Shown: positions 27,381-36,724 of the stretch, one piece after another
How positions within the stretch are numbered: position 1 is the stretch's first letter
Layout: each line of letters starts with the position of its first letter
Assembly: GCA_022827195.1 (NCBI GenBank)
Contig: JAJDTL010000020.1
Location: forward strand, 1-64,000
Source: Caldilineaceae bacterium
Lineage (GTDB): Bacteria; Chloroflexota; Anaerolineae; Caldilineales; Caldilineaceae
Length of the DNA stretch: 64,000 nucleotides
Reading direction: 5' to 3'
Program-made: the position numbers and the translations under genes
Notes under the pieces: generated by a model
Seen by the model: only the letters and a program-made list of their open reading frames with translations
Told to the model about the DNA's origin: nothing
The model's database searches: none

Positions 27381-28646
27381 ATGAACAACCTGCTGTCTCT
27401 GCTGCGATCACGTCCTCGCTTTCGTCGCGATGTCAATCTGCTACTGATCACAATTTGCCTGCTGGCGGTCAGCTTCTTCGGCATCCAGATGTTTTTGAAC
27501 ACCTTTTACATCCTGCGCCTGGGCTACGGCTATGCCTACCTGGGCTATTTCAAAGCGGCCAGCGCGATCAGCTACATGGCGCTGGCCATGCCGGCCGGCG
27601 TGCTGGGACACCGGCTGGGCGTGACGCGCACGATGCGGCTCGGCCTTGTGATGACGTTTGTAGGCGCGACGATGCTGCCGCTATCAGAGTCGGTGCCCCT
27701 TTTTGTGCGCTACTACTGGCCGATCCTGTCGACGTCGTTCGTGGCCGGCGGCTACGCGCTCTTCAGCATCAACATGGTGCCGGCGCTGATGGGGCTGACC
27801 TCGGATGAGAACCGCAACAGCGCCTACGCCATGAGCAGCGTCATGCGCAGTTTCGGCACCTTCGTCGGCATGCCCCTGGCCGGGCTGCTGCCGGGTGTCA
27901 TCGCCGGCATGATCGGCGCCAGCCTCGATAGCCCCACCCCCTACGGGCTGGCGCTCTGGTCTGGCCCTGTCCTGGGGCTGCTGGCCTTCATTCCGATGCT
28001 GCGCATCGCCGAGGCGGAACAGATCGACCCGGAGGAAGACAAACCGACCCTGCCGGGCTCCTTTCCCGTCGCGCCGGTGGGCCTGCTGATCCTTTTCGTC
28101 TGCTTCAGCCAGGCCGCCAGCGCCACCTGCCAGTCCTTCTGTACCGCCTTCATGGACACCGAACTGCGTCTTTCGACCATCATGATCAGCTGGATCACCA
28201 GCGTGGCACAGTTGGGCTCCGTCTTCGGGCCGATGCTGTTGCCGCTCCTGGCCCGCCGCCGCGGCAACGGCTGGACACTGATGGCGACCTCGGTCGGCGC
28301 GGCGGCGAGCATTGTGCCGCTCATTCTCATTCCCCAATGGATCTCGGCAGCGATCGGGCAGTTCGGAACGCTGGTGATTTCCGCCATTCGTATGCCCGCG
28401 CTGCAGGTCTACCAGATGGAGATGACCGAGAAGCGCTGGCGCGCGCTGGCGTACGGCGCGGTCTCGACCGCGATGGGGCTCAGCTTCGCGTTGGTCAGCG
28501 TCAGCGGCGGCCAGATCATCGAGCGATGGGGATACAACAGCCTGTTTGTGATGGGCGTGACGCTTTCGGTCGTCGGCGCGACGATCATGTGGGCAATGTT
28601 GAAGCGGCCGGTGCTGAAGATGGCCGCGCGCGGGGCAGTGCAATAG
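27381..28646 (+). CDS. Major facilitator superfamily transporter 1
   Basis: 421 residues with about 12 hydrophobic segments (for example LLLITICLLAVSFFGIQMFL and GLLILFVCFSQAASATCQSF). The MFS motif-A-like loop is degenerate (GVLGHRLGVTRTMRLG). The substrate cannot be predicted. It has its own promoter and a strong terminator immediately after it, so it is monocistronic. Confidence 0.85.
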   Translation: MNNLLSLLRSRPRFRRDVNLLLITICLLAVSFFGIQMFLNTFYILRLGYGYAYLGYFKAASAISYMALAMPAGVLGHRLGVTRTMRLGLVMTFVGATMLPLSESVPLFVRYYWPILSTSFVAGGYALFSINMVPALMGLTSDENRNSAYAMSSVMRSFGTFVGMPLAGLLPGVIAGMIGASLDSPTPYGLALWSGPVLGLLAFIPMLRIAEAEQIDPEEDKPTLPGSFPVAPVGLLILFVCFSQAASATCQSFCTAFMDTELRLSTIMISWITSVAQLGSVFGPMLLPLLARRRGNGWTLMATSVGAAASIVPLILIPQWISAAIGQFGTLVISAIRMPALQVYQMEMTEKRWRALAYGAVSTAMGLSFALVSVSGGQIIERWGYNSLFVMGVTLSVVGATIMWAMLKRPVLKMAARGAVQ

Positions 28647-28671
28647 TGCAGTAGTCCGAGAACAAATAAGA

Positions 28672-28714
28672 AAGAGGGGGAGAAGCGGTCCGGACGCGCG
28701 CTTCTCCCCCTTTT
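28672..28714 (+). terminator. Rho-independent terminator after the MFS gene
   Basis: GGGGGAGAAGCG (28676-28687) pairs perfectly with CGCTTCTCCCCC (28699-28710) across an 11-nt loop and is followed by TTTT. The A-rich left flank extends the stem, so it could also terminate minus-strand transcripts arriving from the protease remnant. Confidence 0.9.
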
Positions 28715-28744
28715 GTTGCCCGTTCGGCCTGGCGGGCGGGAACT

Positions 28745-29387
28745 CTACTGCGACTCAGCCTCCTTTCCGGAGAACGCCGCGGCCATCTCCAGCAAGGAAG
28801 CCAGCTGCGGACGGGGGCTTCCAGCGCCAGTTCGCTCTCTTCCTATTGCGCCATCGCTTCGTCGATCAGCATGGCGGCCTTCTCTTCGTCTCCCAGCTGC
28901 ACAGTTGCGAAAGGATGCCGGTCGTGATCGTGGGCTGCGGAAACGCTTCGTATTCGGCGGGGCAGCCGATCAGATAGACGTCGCTGCCGAACGGCAGGTC
29001 GACGAGCGGGACCGGATATTCGGAGCCGTCGGGAAAGACGACGCGCACTTCAGTATTTGGCCAGACGACGTGGGCGCTGGTGAGCAGGTAGTTGTCCTGG
29101 ATCAGGATGGCGCTGCCGGTTCCCAGGGGCGTTTCGACAAACGCGACCGCGGGCGAGATGCCGGCTAAGAGCTCTGTGGCGCTACGGGCCTATCCCGCCG
29201 TCGCCGGCTGCATGGCCAGGAGTGTGGAAGGCGCCGCTGGGATTGGTTCTGCTTGGTCGTCCGGGGAGGTCGCCGTCTGCGCGGCCTGTGCAACCGTATC
29301 CTGTTCCGGCCTGGTCGGCTGGCAGGCTGTCAGCAGCAGGACGGTCAATAGGTTGCAAAAGATGGGGCCCGAATTCAAATTCCACAC
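28745..29387 (-). pseudogene. Decayed trypsin-like (HtrA-type) serine protease lipoprotein
   Basis: On the minus strand, the first frame (29387 to 29190) encodes a lipoprotein signal with LLLTACQ and an Ala/Thr/Pro-rich linker, then stops. A second frame continues with AVAFVETPLGTGSAILIQ, LLTSAHVVWPNTEVRVVF (catalytic His region) and SDVYLIGCP..TITTGILS. A third frame then gives QLGDEEKAAMLIDEAMAQ, and a last one gives QLASLLEMAAAFSGKEAESQ before TAG at 28745. At least two frameshifts are required. The GNSGGP serine region is missing, so the gene is both frame-broken and internally deleted. Confidence 0.8.
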
Positions 29388-29433
29388 GGGATGAAACTTC
29401 TTTGGCCGTTCGGGAGGGGGGACCGACTCTCTT

Positions 29434-30465
29434 CTACAACGCCAGCTCCGCCATCATGCGCACCGTCTCGATGCTGTCGGTCATGACCGTCAGGGTCGTG
29501 AGCGGCGCAGCCCGCCACAGCTGCAGACGGTCGGCGATGCGCGCCCAACTGCCGCATAGGGCGACCGCGTCCACCAGCGCATCGGGCACGGCCTGGATCG
29601 CGGCCGCGCGATCGCCGCTCAGGTAGCTTTCCTGGATCGTGTCGGCCGCCTCCTCGAAGCCGTAGCGGCAGGCCAGGTTGTGGTAGAAGTTCCTGCCTCT
29701 GCTGCCCATGCCGCCGATGTAGAGGGCCAGCATCGGCTTCAGCTGCATCCAACAACTCGCCAGGTCATCGCCCATCACAACCGCAACGGAAGGCGCGATG
29801 TCGAACGCGTCCGGCCGGCCCTGCTGCGCGGCGCAGGCGCGCCCGGCGGCAACGGCCCCGGCGAAGCTCTGCTCGAAGAACTCGGGCGCGAAGAAGATCG
29901 GCAGCCAGCCGTCGGCCAGCTCCGCGGCCAGCTGCACGTTCTGCGGGCCGATCGCGGCGAGGTAGATCGGCAGGTCCGACCGTCCGTGCAGGATGCTCTT
30001 GAGCGGTTTGCCCAGCCCCCACGAGCCGGGGCCGCGGTAGGGCAGCTGGTAGAACTCGCCCGCGTAGGATAGCGGCTCCTCCCGCGCGAAGATCCGGCGC
30101 ACGATTTCGATGTACTCGCGCGTGCGCGCCAACGGCCTGGCATAGCCTGCCCCGTGCCAGCCCTCCACCACCTGCGGGCCGGACGCTCCCAGCCCTAGCA
30201 GCATGCGCCCGCCCGAAAGCTGGTCGAGCGTCATCGCCGTCATGGCGGTCATCGCCGGCGAGCGCGCCGCCATCTGCATGATCGCGGTGCCCAGGTGAAT
30301 TCGCTCCGTCTGCGCGCCGATCCAGGCCAGCGGCGTAACCGCGTCGGAGCCGTAGGCCTCGGCCGTCCACACGGCATGGTAGCCGAGCCGGTCCGCCTCG
30401 CGGATCAGCTCCATCGGCAGTGTAATTGTTCCACCGGAGTAGCCGGTGTTGAGTCCCAGTCGCAT
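29434..30465 (-). CDS. LLM class flavin-dependent oxidoreductase (luciferase-like, F420 type)
   Basis: 343 residues, TIM-barrel flavin/F420 monooxygenase family. Visible family features: [75 protein letters not shown] and [27 protein letters not shown]. The last three match F420-dependent members more closely than FMN luciferases. F420 use is an inference. It is transcribed away from purN's end, and a family B repeat fills the space at its start. Confidence 0.88.
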   Translation of the reverse strand: MRLGLNTGYSGGTITLPMELIREADRLGYHAVWTAEAYGSDAVTPLAWIGAQTERIHLGTAIMQMAARSPAMTAMTAMTLDQLSGGRMLLGLGASGPQVVEGWHGAGYARPLARTREYIEIVRRIFAREEPLSYAGEFYQLPYRGPGSWGLGKPLKSILHGRSDLPIYLAAIGPQNVQLAAELADGWLPIFFAPEFFEQSFAGAVAAGRACAAQQGRPDAFDIAPSVAVVMGDDLASCWMQLKPMLALYIGGMGSRGRNFYHNLACRYGFEEAADTIQESYLSGDRAAAIQAVPDALVDAVALCGSWARIADRLQLWRAAPLTTLTVMTDSIETVRMMAELAL

Positions 30466-30473
30466 GGCAGAGG

Positions 30474-30534
30474 TCAGTGGCTAGTGGTCAGTGGCCAGTG
30501 GTCAGTGGCCGGTTGCCAGTTGTGGTTGGCAGTT
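30474..30534 (-). repeat. Family B repeat running into the 3' end of purN
   Basis: Plus-strand reading CAGTGGCTAGTGGTCAGTGG then CCAGTGGTCAGTGGCCGGTTGCC. The minus-strand purN frame ends inside it, so the last residues (QLATGH) are repeat-encoded. It also abuts the LLM oxidoreductase start. Confidence 0.7.
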
Positions 30535-31128
30535 GTTTGTTATCAGTTTGCGTAGGGTGTCGACGAGCAGGCGGTGCTCGACGGTGTGGATGCGGGCGGC
30601 CAGGGTACCGTGTGTGTCGCCGCGATGGATCGGGACCGTTTCGGTCGCCAGCGGCGGGCCCTCGTCGACGCGTTCATCCGGTACCAGGTGGACCATTACG
30701 CCGGTCTGGCCAATTTCGCCCCGCCCGAAGGCCGCCAGCGCGTCGTCAATGGCATGCGCGCCGGGAAACTGCCCGGGCAGCGCCGGGTGCAGGTTGACGA
30801 CCCGACCGGGAAAGCAGCGCAGAAAGCTGTCGCTCAGAATGTGCATCCAGCCGGCCAGTACGATCCAGTCGGGCGCGTACTCCATCACCAGCGCGGCGAG
30901 GTCGGCGTCGTACTCGGCGCGGCTGCGGCCGGCGTCGCGGTAGGGCTTGAGCGGATGGTAGCACGCGGGGACCTGAGCGCGCCGCGCTCTCTCCAGCCCG
31001 TAGGCGCCCCTGCGGTTGGAGACGACGACTGCGATCTGCGCCGGCAGGATTCCGGCTGCGGTCGCGTCGATGAGGGCCTGCAGATTCGAGCCGTTACCGG
31101 AGATGAGAACCGCGAGTTTGGCGGTCAT
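30502..31128 (-). CDS. purN: Phosphoribosylglycinamide formyltransferase PurN
   Basis: 208 residues. It transfers formyl from 10-formyl-THF to GAR in purine synthesis. The N-terminal phosphate loop reads [13 protein letters not shown]. The active site is visible as [16 protein letters not shown] (N112, H114) and [13 protein letters not shown] (D151). The final eight residues (QPQLATGH) are specified by an intergenic family B repeat and have no family counterpart, so the original stop seems to have been replaced by repeat sequence. It is not linked to other pur genes here. Confidence 0.93.
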   Translation of the reverse strand: MTAKLAVLISGNGSNLQALIDATAAGILPAQIAVVVSNRRGAYGLERARRAQVPACYHPLKPYRDAGRSRAEYDADLAALVMEYAPDWIVLAGWMHILSDSFLRCFPGRVVNLHPALPGQFPGAHAIDDALAAFGRGEIGQTGVMVHLVPDERVDEGPPLATETVPIHRGDTHGTLAARIHTVEHRLLVDTLRKLITNNCQPQLATGH

Positions 31129-31197
31129 AACAGGTTCCTGCGTGGGGCAAGGTGTGGGCAGGAAATAAAGAGCACAGAGGAGGAAGTGGGGACCGCT

Positions 31198-32790
31198 TCA
31201 TTCCTGGTCATCCCCCGGCAGACGCAGTCCCATGCGCTCCGGCGCGAACAGGCGCGCCTCCATTTCGCGCAGGTCCGGCGCCACGGCCAGCGGGAACTCG
31301 CACTGGGCCAGCACATCCTCCTCCAGCGACGCGCCCGGCGCGATTTCAATCACCGTCCAGCCGTCCGCGTCCAGGCGCAGGACGCATCGCTCGCTGACGA
31401 CGACCACGTTCTGTCCGGTCGCGCGCGCACGGCGTCCGCTGAAGGTCACGTGCTCCACCTCATTGACGAACTTGCGCACCCTCCCCTCGCGCTCGATCAC
31501 CAGCCGCCGGTCGCGGACATCCATGCGGGCGCCGGCGGTGAAGTTGCCGCTGATGACGATGTTGCGCGCGTTGGCGGTGATGTCGACGAAGCCGCCGACG
31601 CCGGCCGTGACGTGCGGCCGCGCCAGCAGCCGCGAGACGTTGATGTTGCCTTCGCGGTCGATCTGCATGAACGAGAGGAAGCAGCGGTCGAAACCGCCGC
31701 CCTGGAAGTAGCTGAACTGGTCAGGCGAGGGGATAATCGCCTGCGAGTTCGCGGCGCAGCCGAACTGGAAGCCGAGCAGCGGCATGCCGCCGACCGCGCC
31801 CTGCTCGATCACCCACGTAACCGCGCCGTCGAGTCCCTCTTCGAGCAGAACGCGCGGCACGAGCGCGGAGATGCCGAAGCCGAGGTTGACCGCCTCGCCG
31901 TCGCGCAGCTCAAGCGCGGCCCGCCGGGCGATCACCTTCTGCAGCCCCCACTCCGCCAGTTCGAAACTCTCGGACGGCACCCGCACCTCGCCGCTTATGG
32001 CCGGGTCGTAGTCGGTCTGGGTCGTCTGTCGGGCGTCGGGCACGACGACAACCGCGTCGACGAGCACGCCCGGCACGCGCACCGACTGCGCCGGTAGGCT
32101 GCCGGCCGCGACCCGCCGCGTCACCTGCGCGATGACCACGCCGCCGCTGTTGTGCGCGGCCAGCGCCACGTCGTACGCGCCCAGGAACGCGCCCTCGCGC
32201 TCGAAAGAGAGGTTGCCCAGCTCGTCCGCGGTCGACGCCCGCAGCAGGGCCGCGTCGGGATGCAGCGCGCGCAGGTAGAGCCACTCCTGCCCGTCGAACT
32301 CGACCAGCTCCACGAAGCCGTCGCGCGTGCGCTCGTTCATGCGCCCCCCCTGCCGCCGCGGGTCGAGGAAGGTGTCGATGCCCACCTGCGTCAGGACGCC
32401 GGGCCGTTTGGCCGCGGCCTCGCGCAGCTGGTGGAAGATCAGCCCGCTTGGGATGTTATAGGCCTCGATCTCGTTCGCGTCGACCATGCGCCAGATGGCA
32501 GGCGTCTCCATCGACGACGGCCCCGAGGGCAATGAGCCGGCGATCACCCGCGCCAGCAGCCCGGGCCGGGCGATGTGCTCGACGCCGTCGATGCCGTACA
32601 TGTCGCCGGCCGCGATCGGGTGAATGGTCGTTAGGCCTTGCGGATGCCCACTCTCCTCAAACCGTTCGCCCAGGGCCCGCAGCAGCGCGTCCGGGCACAG
32701 CAGCCCGCTCGACGAGTTTACCGCGACCGTAGCCCCGTCGGGTATCAGCGCCGCGGCTTCGGATAGGGTCACAAAACGGGTGCGTGCCAT
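31198..32790 (-). CDS. Acyl-CoA:carboxylate CoA-transferase (propionate/3-oxoacid type, fused subunits)
   Basis: 530 residues, with alpha and beta halves fused as in propionate CoA-transferase. The first half begins FVTLSEAAALIPDGATVAVNSSSG. The catalytic glutamate lies in TWVIEQGAVGGMPLLG (E329), preceded by VNLGFGISALVP. It moves CoA between acyl groups via a glutamyl-CoA thioester, typically in short-chain acid use. The C terminus (PDLREMEARLFAPERMGL) fits the family. It is a single gene, 69 bp upstream of purN on the same strand; co-transcription is possible but functionally unexplained. Confidence 0.9.
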   Translation of the reverse strand: MARTRFVTLSEAAALIPDGATVAVNSSSGLLCPDALLRALGERFEESGHPQGLTTIHPIAAGDMYGIDGVEHIARPGLLARVIAGSLPSGPSSMETPAIWRMVDANEIEAYNIPSGLIFHQLREAAAKRPGVLTQVGIDTFLDPRRQGGRMNERTRDGFVELVEFDGQEWLYLRALHPDAALLRASTADELGNLSFEREGAFLGAYDVALAAHNSGGVVIAQVTRRVAAGSLPAQSVRVPGVLVDAVVVVPDARQTTQTDYDPAISGEVRVPSESFELAEWGLQKVIARRAALELRDGEAVNLGFGISALVPRVLLEEGLDGAVTWVIEQGAVGGMPLLGFQFGCAANSQAIIPSPDQFSYFQGGGFDRCFLSFMQIDREGNINVSRLLARPHVTAGVGGFVDITANARNIVISGNFTAGARMDVRDRRLVIEREGRVRKFVNEVEHVTFSGRRARATGQNVVVVSERCVLRLDADGWTVIEIAPGASLEEDVLAQCEFPLAVAPDLREMEARLFAPERMGLRLPGDDQE

Positions 32791-33404
32791 CGGTCTATTT
32801 CACCTTTGCGGGAGAGGCGGGCGCGGGTTTGCGGGCAAACGGGGGTAACGCGCCTGTCGCATTGCGATGCAGTCATTATAGCGGCAAGCGCGTCGCGCGC
32901 AAGGGCTGCCGACCCAGGGCAAAGGCACACGAGGCCGGTCCCACTACGCGCTGGATAGTAACGCAGGCGCGTTCTGCTCCTCTAGGATCCCACTGCGGCC
33001 GGCCAAGAGATCCGGCGTACGGTGCCTCTAGTTCGCCGGATTCGACTGTTCCCAACGCGGCCAGCGCCATCGACGACAACCGCTATCTCCATGCCAGCCC
33101 GGGTCCCCTCAACGGCGTCTACCCGACCGGACTCGAGCATTACGGGCTGCCTAGCGCGGTCTGGGCACAGGCACTCAAGGATGGTCATGACGGACGAGAC
33201 CCAAATGGAATCGGCCAATACGGCAGAACTGTTTCTCTTTGGATTCCTGGTAGTGGACTCGGAGGCTACTGCACCAAGATGAATTTGATCACGTACTACA
33301 GATGCATGGGTTGTGGGACAGTCCGCGCCCGAAGGGACCCCGAATCCATGAGCACTGGCAGTCAAGGGTTGATCAGGGGGCAATTCCTGCTACGCGCAAG
33401 CGGC
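32791..33404. other. 614-bp gap with no supported gene
   Basis: Between the CoA-transferase start and the GldA-like stop. Several overlapping open frames exist on both strands, but none has a ribosome site, family motif or consistent composition. I see no repeat, tRNA or terminator. It may contain eroded coding sequence. Confidence 0.4.
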
Positions 33405-34613
33405 TCATGCGTGCAGTCGTCGATACGCGCTGTCTCCCGCTGCCGCCGTGGCCGCGCGCCCGATCTCGTCGGCCCGCAGCAGCGCGGCCCAGGTATTCTC
33501 CGGCGTGACCTCGAGCGGCTCGTGGTCCATCAGCGGCGAGACGGCTATCGCGGCCATCGCCTCCTTCAGCGCCGCGCCGTCTCTGTCAAGCTCCAACGAG
33601 AGCTGCGCGAGGTGGGTCGGCAGACCGATCTGCGCGCAGAAACCGGCCACCTGCGCGCACTCCTCCTCAGACTGTTCCAGCGCCAGCTGCGCCAGCAGCC
33701 CCATCGCCACCATCTCGCCGTGGAGGTAGCGCGCCCGCACGTGCGGCAGGTGGGTGAAACCGCCGGCGACCGCGTGCGCGCCGGTCACGCCGCCGCTCTC
33801 GAAGCCGATGCCGCTCAGAAGCGTATTGGCCTCGATCACCCGCTCCAACGCCGCGTTGACCTCGCCGCCGAAGGCCGCTTCGGCCGCGGCGATGCCGTCG
33901 TCGAAGACCGTCTGCGCACACTGCTCGGCGATGGCCTGGGCGGCCACGGTCGGGCGGCCGCCGATCACCGAGCGGCCGGCCGGGTTGCGCGTGCAGGTGC
34001 GCGCCTCGTAACGGGTCGCCAGCGCGTCGCCCATGCCCGCCACCAGGTAGCGGACCGGCGCGGCCGCGATCAGCTGCGAGTCAACCAGCACCAGCGCCGG
34101 GCTGTCCGGGAAAAACTCACCGCCCTGGACGATGCCCTCGTCCGAGTATAGGACCGACAGCGCGGAGCAGGGTGCGTCGGTGGACGCGATCGTGGGGCAG
34201 ATCACCGCCGGCACCTCCAGGCGCGCGGCGACACTCTTGCCCGCGTCGAGGCATTTGCCGCCGCCGACCGCGATCAGGCTGTCAAAGGAGACATCGCGCG
34301 TCCGCAGGCTGGCCGCGGCGCGTTCGATCTCGCTGAGGCAGCACTGCCCTTCGAAGATCTCGAAAACCGGCTCGCTGTCCATCGCGCCCAGGCCGGCCAG
34401 CAACTGCTCACGGTGACGCCGCAGCCCGCCCGCGCTGATGAGCACGGCCGGCCGCCTGCTCGGGACCAGCGCCAGAAAATGGCCCAGCTCGTCGAGCAGC
34501 CCCGGCCCCTGCACATAGCGCGCCGGCGCGATCAACCCGAAAGGCGGCGTCTCCCGCCCTCTCTCTTCGAGCGAGAAGATCGTCTTCGGGGTATAGTCGG
34601 GGCCAGCGGTCAT
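33405..34613 (-). CDS. Glycerol-dehydrogenase-like iron/zinc-containing alcohol dehydrogenase
   Basis: 402 residues from ATG 34613 (GGGAG upstream). The frame continues to 34799, but the extra residues come from an intergenic family A repeat. NAD-binding motif GGGKCLDAGK (117-120 onward). The metal ligands of the GldA/PDDH family are visible as D196 in AGMGDALATRYEA, H280 in GGVTGAHAVAGGF and H298 in YLHGEMVAMG. ASTDAPCSALSVLYSDEG is the usual substrate-side segment. It would oxidise glycerol or a related polyol, or act as a glycerol-1-phosphate dehydrogenase-like enzyme. Confidence 0.88.
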   Translation of the reverse strand: MTAGPDYTPKTIFSLEERGRETPPFGLIAPARYVQGPGLLDELGHFLALVPSRRPAVLISAGGLRRHREQLLAGLGAMDSEPVFEIFEGQCCLSEIERAAASLRTRDVSFDSLIAVGGGKCLDAGKSVAARLEVPAVICPTIASTDAPCSALSVLYSDEGIVQGGEFFPDSPALVLVDSQLIAAAPVRYLVAGMGDALATRYEARTCTRNPAGRSVIGGRPTVAAQAIAEQCAQTVFDDGIAAAEAAFGGEVNAALERVIEANTLLSGIGFESGGVTGAHAVAGGFTHLPHVRARYLHGEMVAMGLLAQLALEQSEEECAQVAGFCAQIGLPTHLAQLSLELDRDGAALKEAMAAIAVSPLMDHEPLEVTPENTWAALLRADEIGRAATAAAGDSAYRRLHA

Positions 34614-34621
34614 GGCGGCGC

Positions 34622-34672
34622 TCCCTTCTTGTTGTTTCTTGTTTTCAGTTTCTAGTTTTTCGTAACGGCGCG
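34622..34672 (-). repeat. Intergenic repeat, family A, with CGTAACGGCGCG tail
   Basis: Plus-strand TTGTTTTCAGTTTCTAGTTT then TTCGTAACGGCGCGAC, just upstream of the GldA-like start. It shares the GTAAC-GCGCG tail with copies at 17.4 and 35.7 kb. A further fragment (GTTTTCAGTCTTCGGTTAG) lies at ~34846. Confidence 0.6.
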
Positions 34673-34858
34673 ACATGGAGTCGGGTGCAGTTACCGGGAA
34701 GCAGGAACTGGGTCGGTTCCCTGCCGGGACCGGTAGCTTCCGCAAAGCGAGACAGGGGCCTTGGCAGCGTTGCTTATGGTTGGAAGGTACCGGCGTCAAA
34801 AGGAGAGCGGGTCGCGCTCCAGTTTACCACCGATCTGTTCTTTGTTTTCAGTCTTCGG

Positions 34859-35632
34859 TTAGCCTGTGCTTTCGAGGACGGGCCTGTCGGTAGCCGGCAG
34901 CTCGCCGAGGCGGTCGGTGATCACGTCGGCCAGGCGCAGGTCGTAATCGAGGTGGGACGCCTCCAGCAGCGTGATCTCCGGGTGGCGCCGCCGTGCGGCA
35001 GCCAGAAGCGCGGGCAGGTCCTGCCTCAGGTGGCGGCCGCGATGCAGAAAGTAGGGCAGGGAGACGATCTTGTGCGCGCCTTGGGCAGCGAACGCGTCGA
35101 TCGCCTCGGCGATGCGCGGCCTGTTGCAGTCCAGGTAGGCCGGCGCGGCCCAGGTGTAGCCGGTCGCCCCGTGCAGCCAGGCACTGAGCTGCCGCACCGG
35201 TTCGTTTGCCGCCTCGAGCGGCGTGCCGTGCGCCATCACCAGCAGGGCCGCTCCGGTGCCGTTCGTCTGCGGGTCGACCGCGCGCACGCGCTCCAGCGCG
35301 ATGGCGGCCAGTTTCTCGTGGAAGCCGAAGCAGGCGGCCACCCGAATCGTCAGCGCGGGGAACTGCGCCGCGACTTTGCTGATGTCGCCCGGCAGGTCCT
35401 GTTGCACATAGACGCCGTCGATCAGGAAATAGGGTTGGACTGTTACGGAGGTTGCGCCTGCCCGCACACATTTCGCCACCGCTTCAGCGATCGTGGGGCG
35501 GCTGAAGTTGAGGAAACCGGCCTCGGCGATCGGCGCCACGCCGCGTTCACGCAGTCGCGCCGCCAGCCGTATCATCGAGGCGCCGCTGTCGCTGTGCAGG
35601 CTGCCGTGGCCAATGAGGACGACGCCATTCAT
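34859..35632 (-). CDS. Sirohydrochlorin chelatase CbiX/SirB type, two-domain
   Basis: 257 residues made of two homologous halves, each with the chelatase histidine: VLIGHGS (H9) in the first and LLVMAHGTP in the second. VTVQPYFLIDGVYVQQDLP and HKIVSLPYFLHRGRHLRQDLP are the paired second-site strands. It inserts Fe(II) or Co(II) into sirohydrochlorin for siroheme or cobalamin. The neighbouring CysH gene favours siroheme for sulfite reductase, although no sulfite reductase is in the window. A family A repeat separates the two genes. Confidence 0.88.
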   Translation of the reverse strand: MNGVVLIGHGSLHSDSGASMIRLAARLRERGVAPIAEAGFLNFSRPTIAEAVAKCVRAGATSVTVQPYFLIDGVYVQQDLPGDISKVAAQFPALTIRVAACFGFHEKLAAIALERVRAVDPQTNGTGAALLVMAHGTPLEAANEPVRQLSAWLHGATGYTWAAPAYLDCNRPRIAEAIDAFAAQGAHKIVSLPYFLHRGRHLRQDLPALLAAARRRHPEITLLEASHLDYDLRLADVITDRLGELPATDRPVLESTG

Positions 35633-35634
35633 TG

Positions 35635-35780
35635 TCGAGTTTTCAGTTCTTAGTTTCCAGTTTTCAGTAACTGCGTTGCGATCCTGATGATGTCATTGCC
35701 AACTACTATAAACCCAAAAGCAGGAACCGAAAACTCAATACCACCAACTAAAAACCAAAAACTCAAAACAAAAAACCGCA
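35635..35780. repeat. Two family A repeat tracts in opposite orientation
   Basis: 35635-35680 reads TTTCAGTTCTTAGTTTCCAG then TTTTCAGTAACTGCGTTGCG. 35702-35780 reads the complement type (CTAAAAACCAAAAACTCAAA). The two arms face each other across ~20 bp and could pair loosely in RNA. They fill the whole cbiX-cysH gap. Confidence 0.65.
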
Positions 35781-35781
35781 G

Positions 35782-36537
35782 TTAGGCCTGGTGCAGACCG
35801 CACTCAAGCTTCGTCAGCCCGACCCAGCGGCCGGCGCGCAGATCGTCGCCGGGCTGGACCGGCTGGGTGCACGGCCAGCAGCCGATGCTGGGATAGTTGC
35901 GCTCGTGCAGTTCGTTGTAGGGGACGTTGTGCTCATGGATATAGTCCCAGACGTCCGCTTCGCTCCAGTGGACTAGCGGTGAAACCTTTACCACACCGTA
36001 CTTTTCATTCCAGCGCAGCACAGGAGTGCCGGCACGCGTCGGCGACTGGTCGCGCCGCAGCGCCGAGACCCAGGCCGTGCTGCCTTTGAGTGCTTCGCCC
36101 ATCGGCACGACCTTGCGAATGTTGCAACACTTGTCGGGGTCGCTGCTGTAGAGCTTGAGCCCGTAGGTCCGCTCCTGCTCGGCCACACTGACGTCCGACG
36201 CCACGCGGCGGAACGGCCGGCCGTAGTGGCGCTGCGACCGTTCGATCAGGGCCAGCGACTCGGGGAAGAAATAGTCGGTGTCGATGTAGAAGATGTCGAT
36301 GTCCGGGTTGATACGCAAGGCCATGTCCATCAGCGCCATGCCGCTGGCGCCGAACGCGGTACCCATCGAAAAGCCGTCGCCGAAATCTTCGATCGACCAC
36401 CGCAGAATCTCCTCGGCGGACTTCGTTTCCAACCGGCGGTTCAGCTGGCTGATAGATGGAGGTTGCCACGTATCGGCCGGGCGCGTTTCCTGCGCGAGTG
36501 CGATCACAGTCAGTTCCTCTGTATATTCTAGAACCAT
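35782..36537 (-). CDS. cysH: Adenylylsulfate/phosphoadenylylsulfate reductase CysH
   Basis: 251 residues from ATG 36537; the frame is open to 36606 and no ribosome site decides the start. It reduces APS (or PAPS) to sulfite. The four-cysteine [4Fe-4S] set of APS-type reductases is present: C137-C138 in SSDPDKCCNIRKV and C220-x2-C223 in PSIGCWPCTQPV, with the thiol-transferring cysteine in LECGLHQ near the C terminus (C246). FGASGMALMDMAL and IFYIDTDYFFPE belong to the nucleotide-binding PP-loop domain. The iron-sulfur type suggests APS as substrate. It is adjacent to the siroheme chelatase gene. Confidence 0.93.
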   Translation of the reverse strand: MVLEYTEELTVIALAQETRPADTWQPPSISQLNRRLETKSAEEILRWSIEDFGDGFSMGTAFGASGMALMDMALRINPDIDIFYIDTDYFFPESLALIERSQRHYGRPFRRVASDVSVAEQERTYGLKLYSSDPDKCCNIRKVVPMGEALKGSTAWVSALRRDQSPTRAGTPVLRWNEKYGVVKVSPLVHWSEADVWDYIHEHNVPYNELHERNYPSIGCWPCTQPVQPGDDLRAGRWVGLTKLECGLHQA

Positions 36538-36679
36538 AGCCACTGTGACGATCTGCCGGCGCTGCCTGCACATGACGCGTGAATTGGCGGCATGTATTGC
36601 GGTCACGCCACGGCAGCGGGGCTACGGATCTGGGATCTATCTAATTTGGAAAGGTATGGCGGGCGCTCATCGCGCTGGT

Positions 36680-36724
36680 GTGTGTCCGGAATTTTGTTTC
36701 CCTGTCCACGCAGGGTGGACACAC
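36680..36724. repeat. 45-bp nested inverted repeat
   Basis: GTGTGTCC (36680-36687) and GGACACAC (36717-36724) are perfect 8-bp arms. Inside, CCCTG (36700-36704) pairs with CAGGG (36711-36715) around a 6-nt loop. The rest of 36538-37157 shows no supported gene. Confidence 0.5.

Noticed and set aside
32982..33383. 133-residue minus-strand open frame in the 32.8-33.4 kb gap
   Set aside because: No start support, no motif and amino-acid composition typical of shadow frames.
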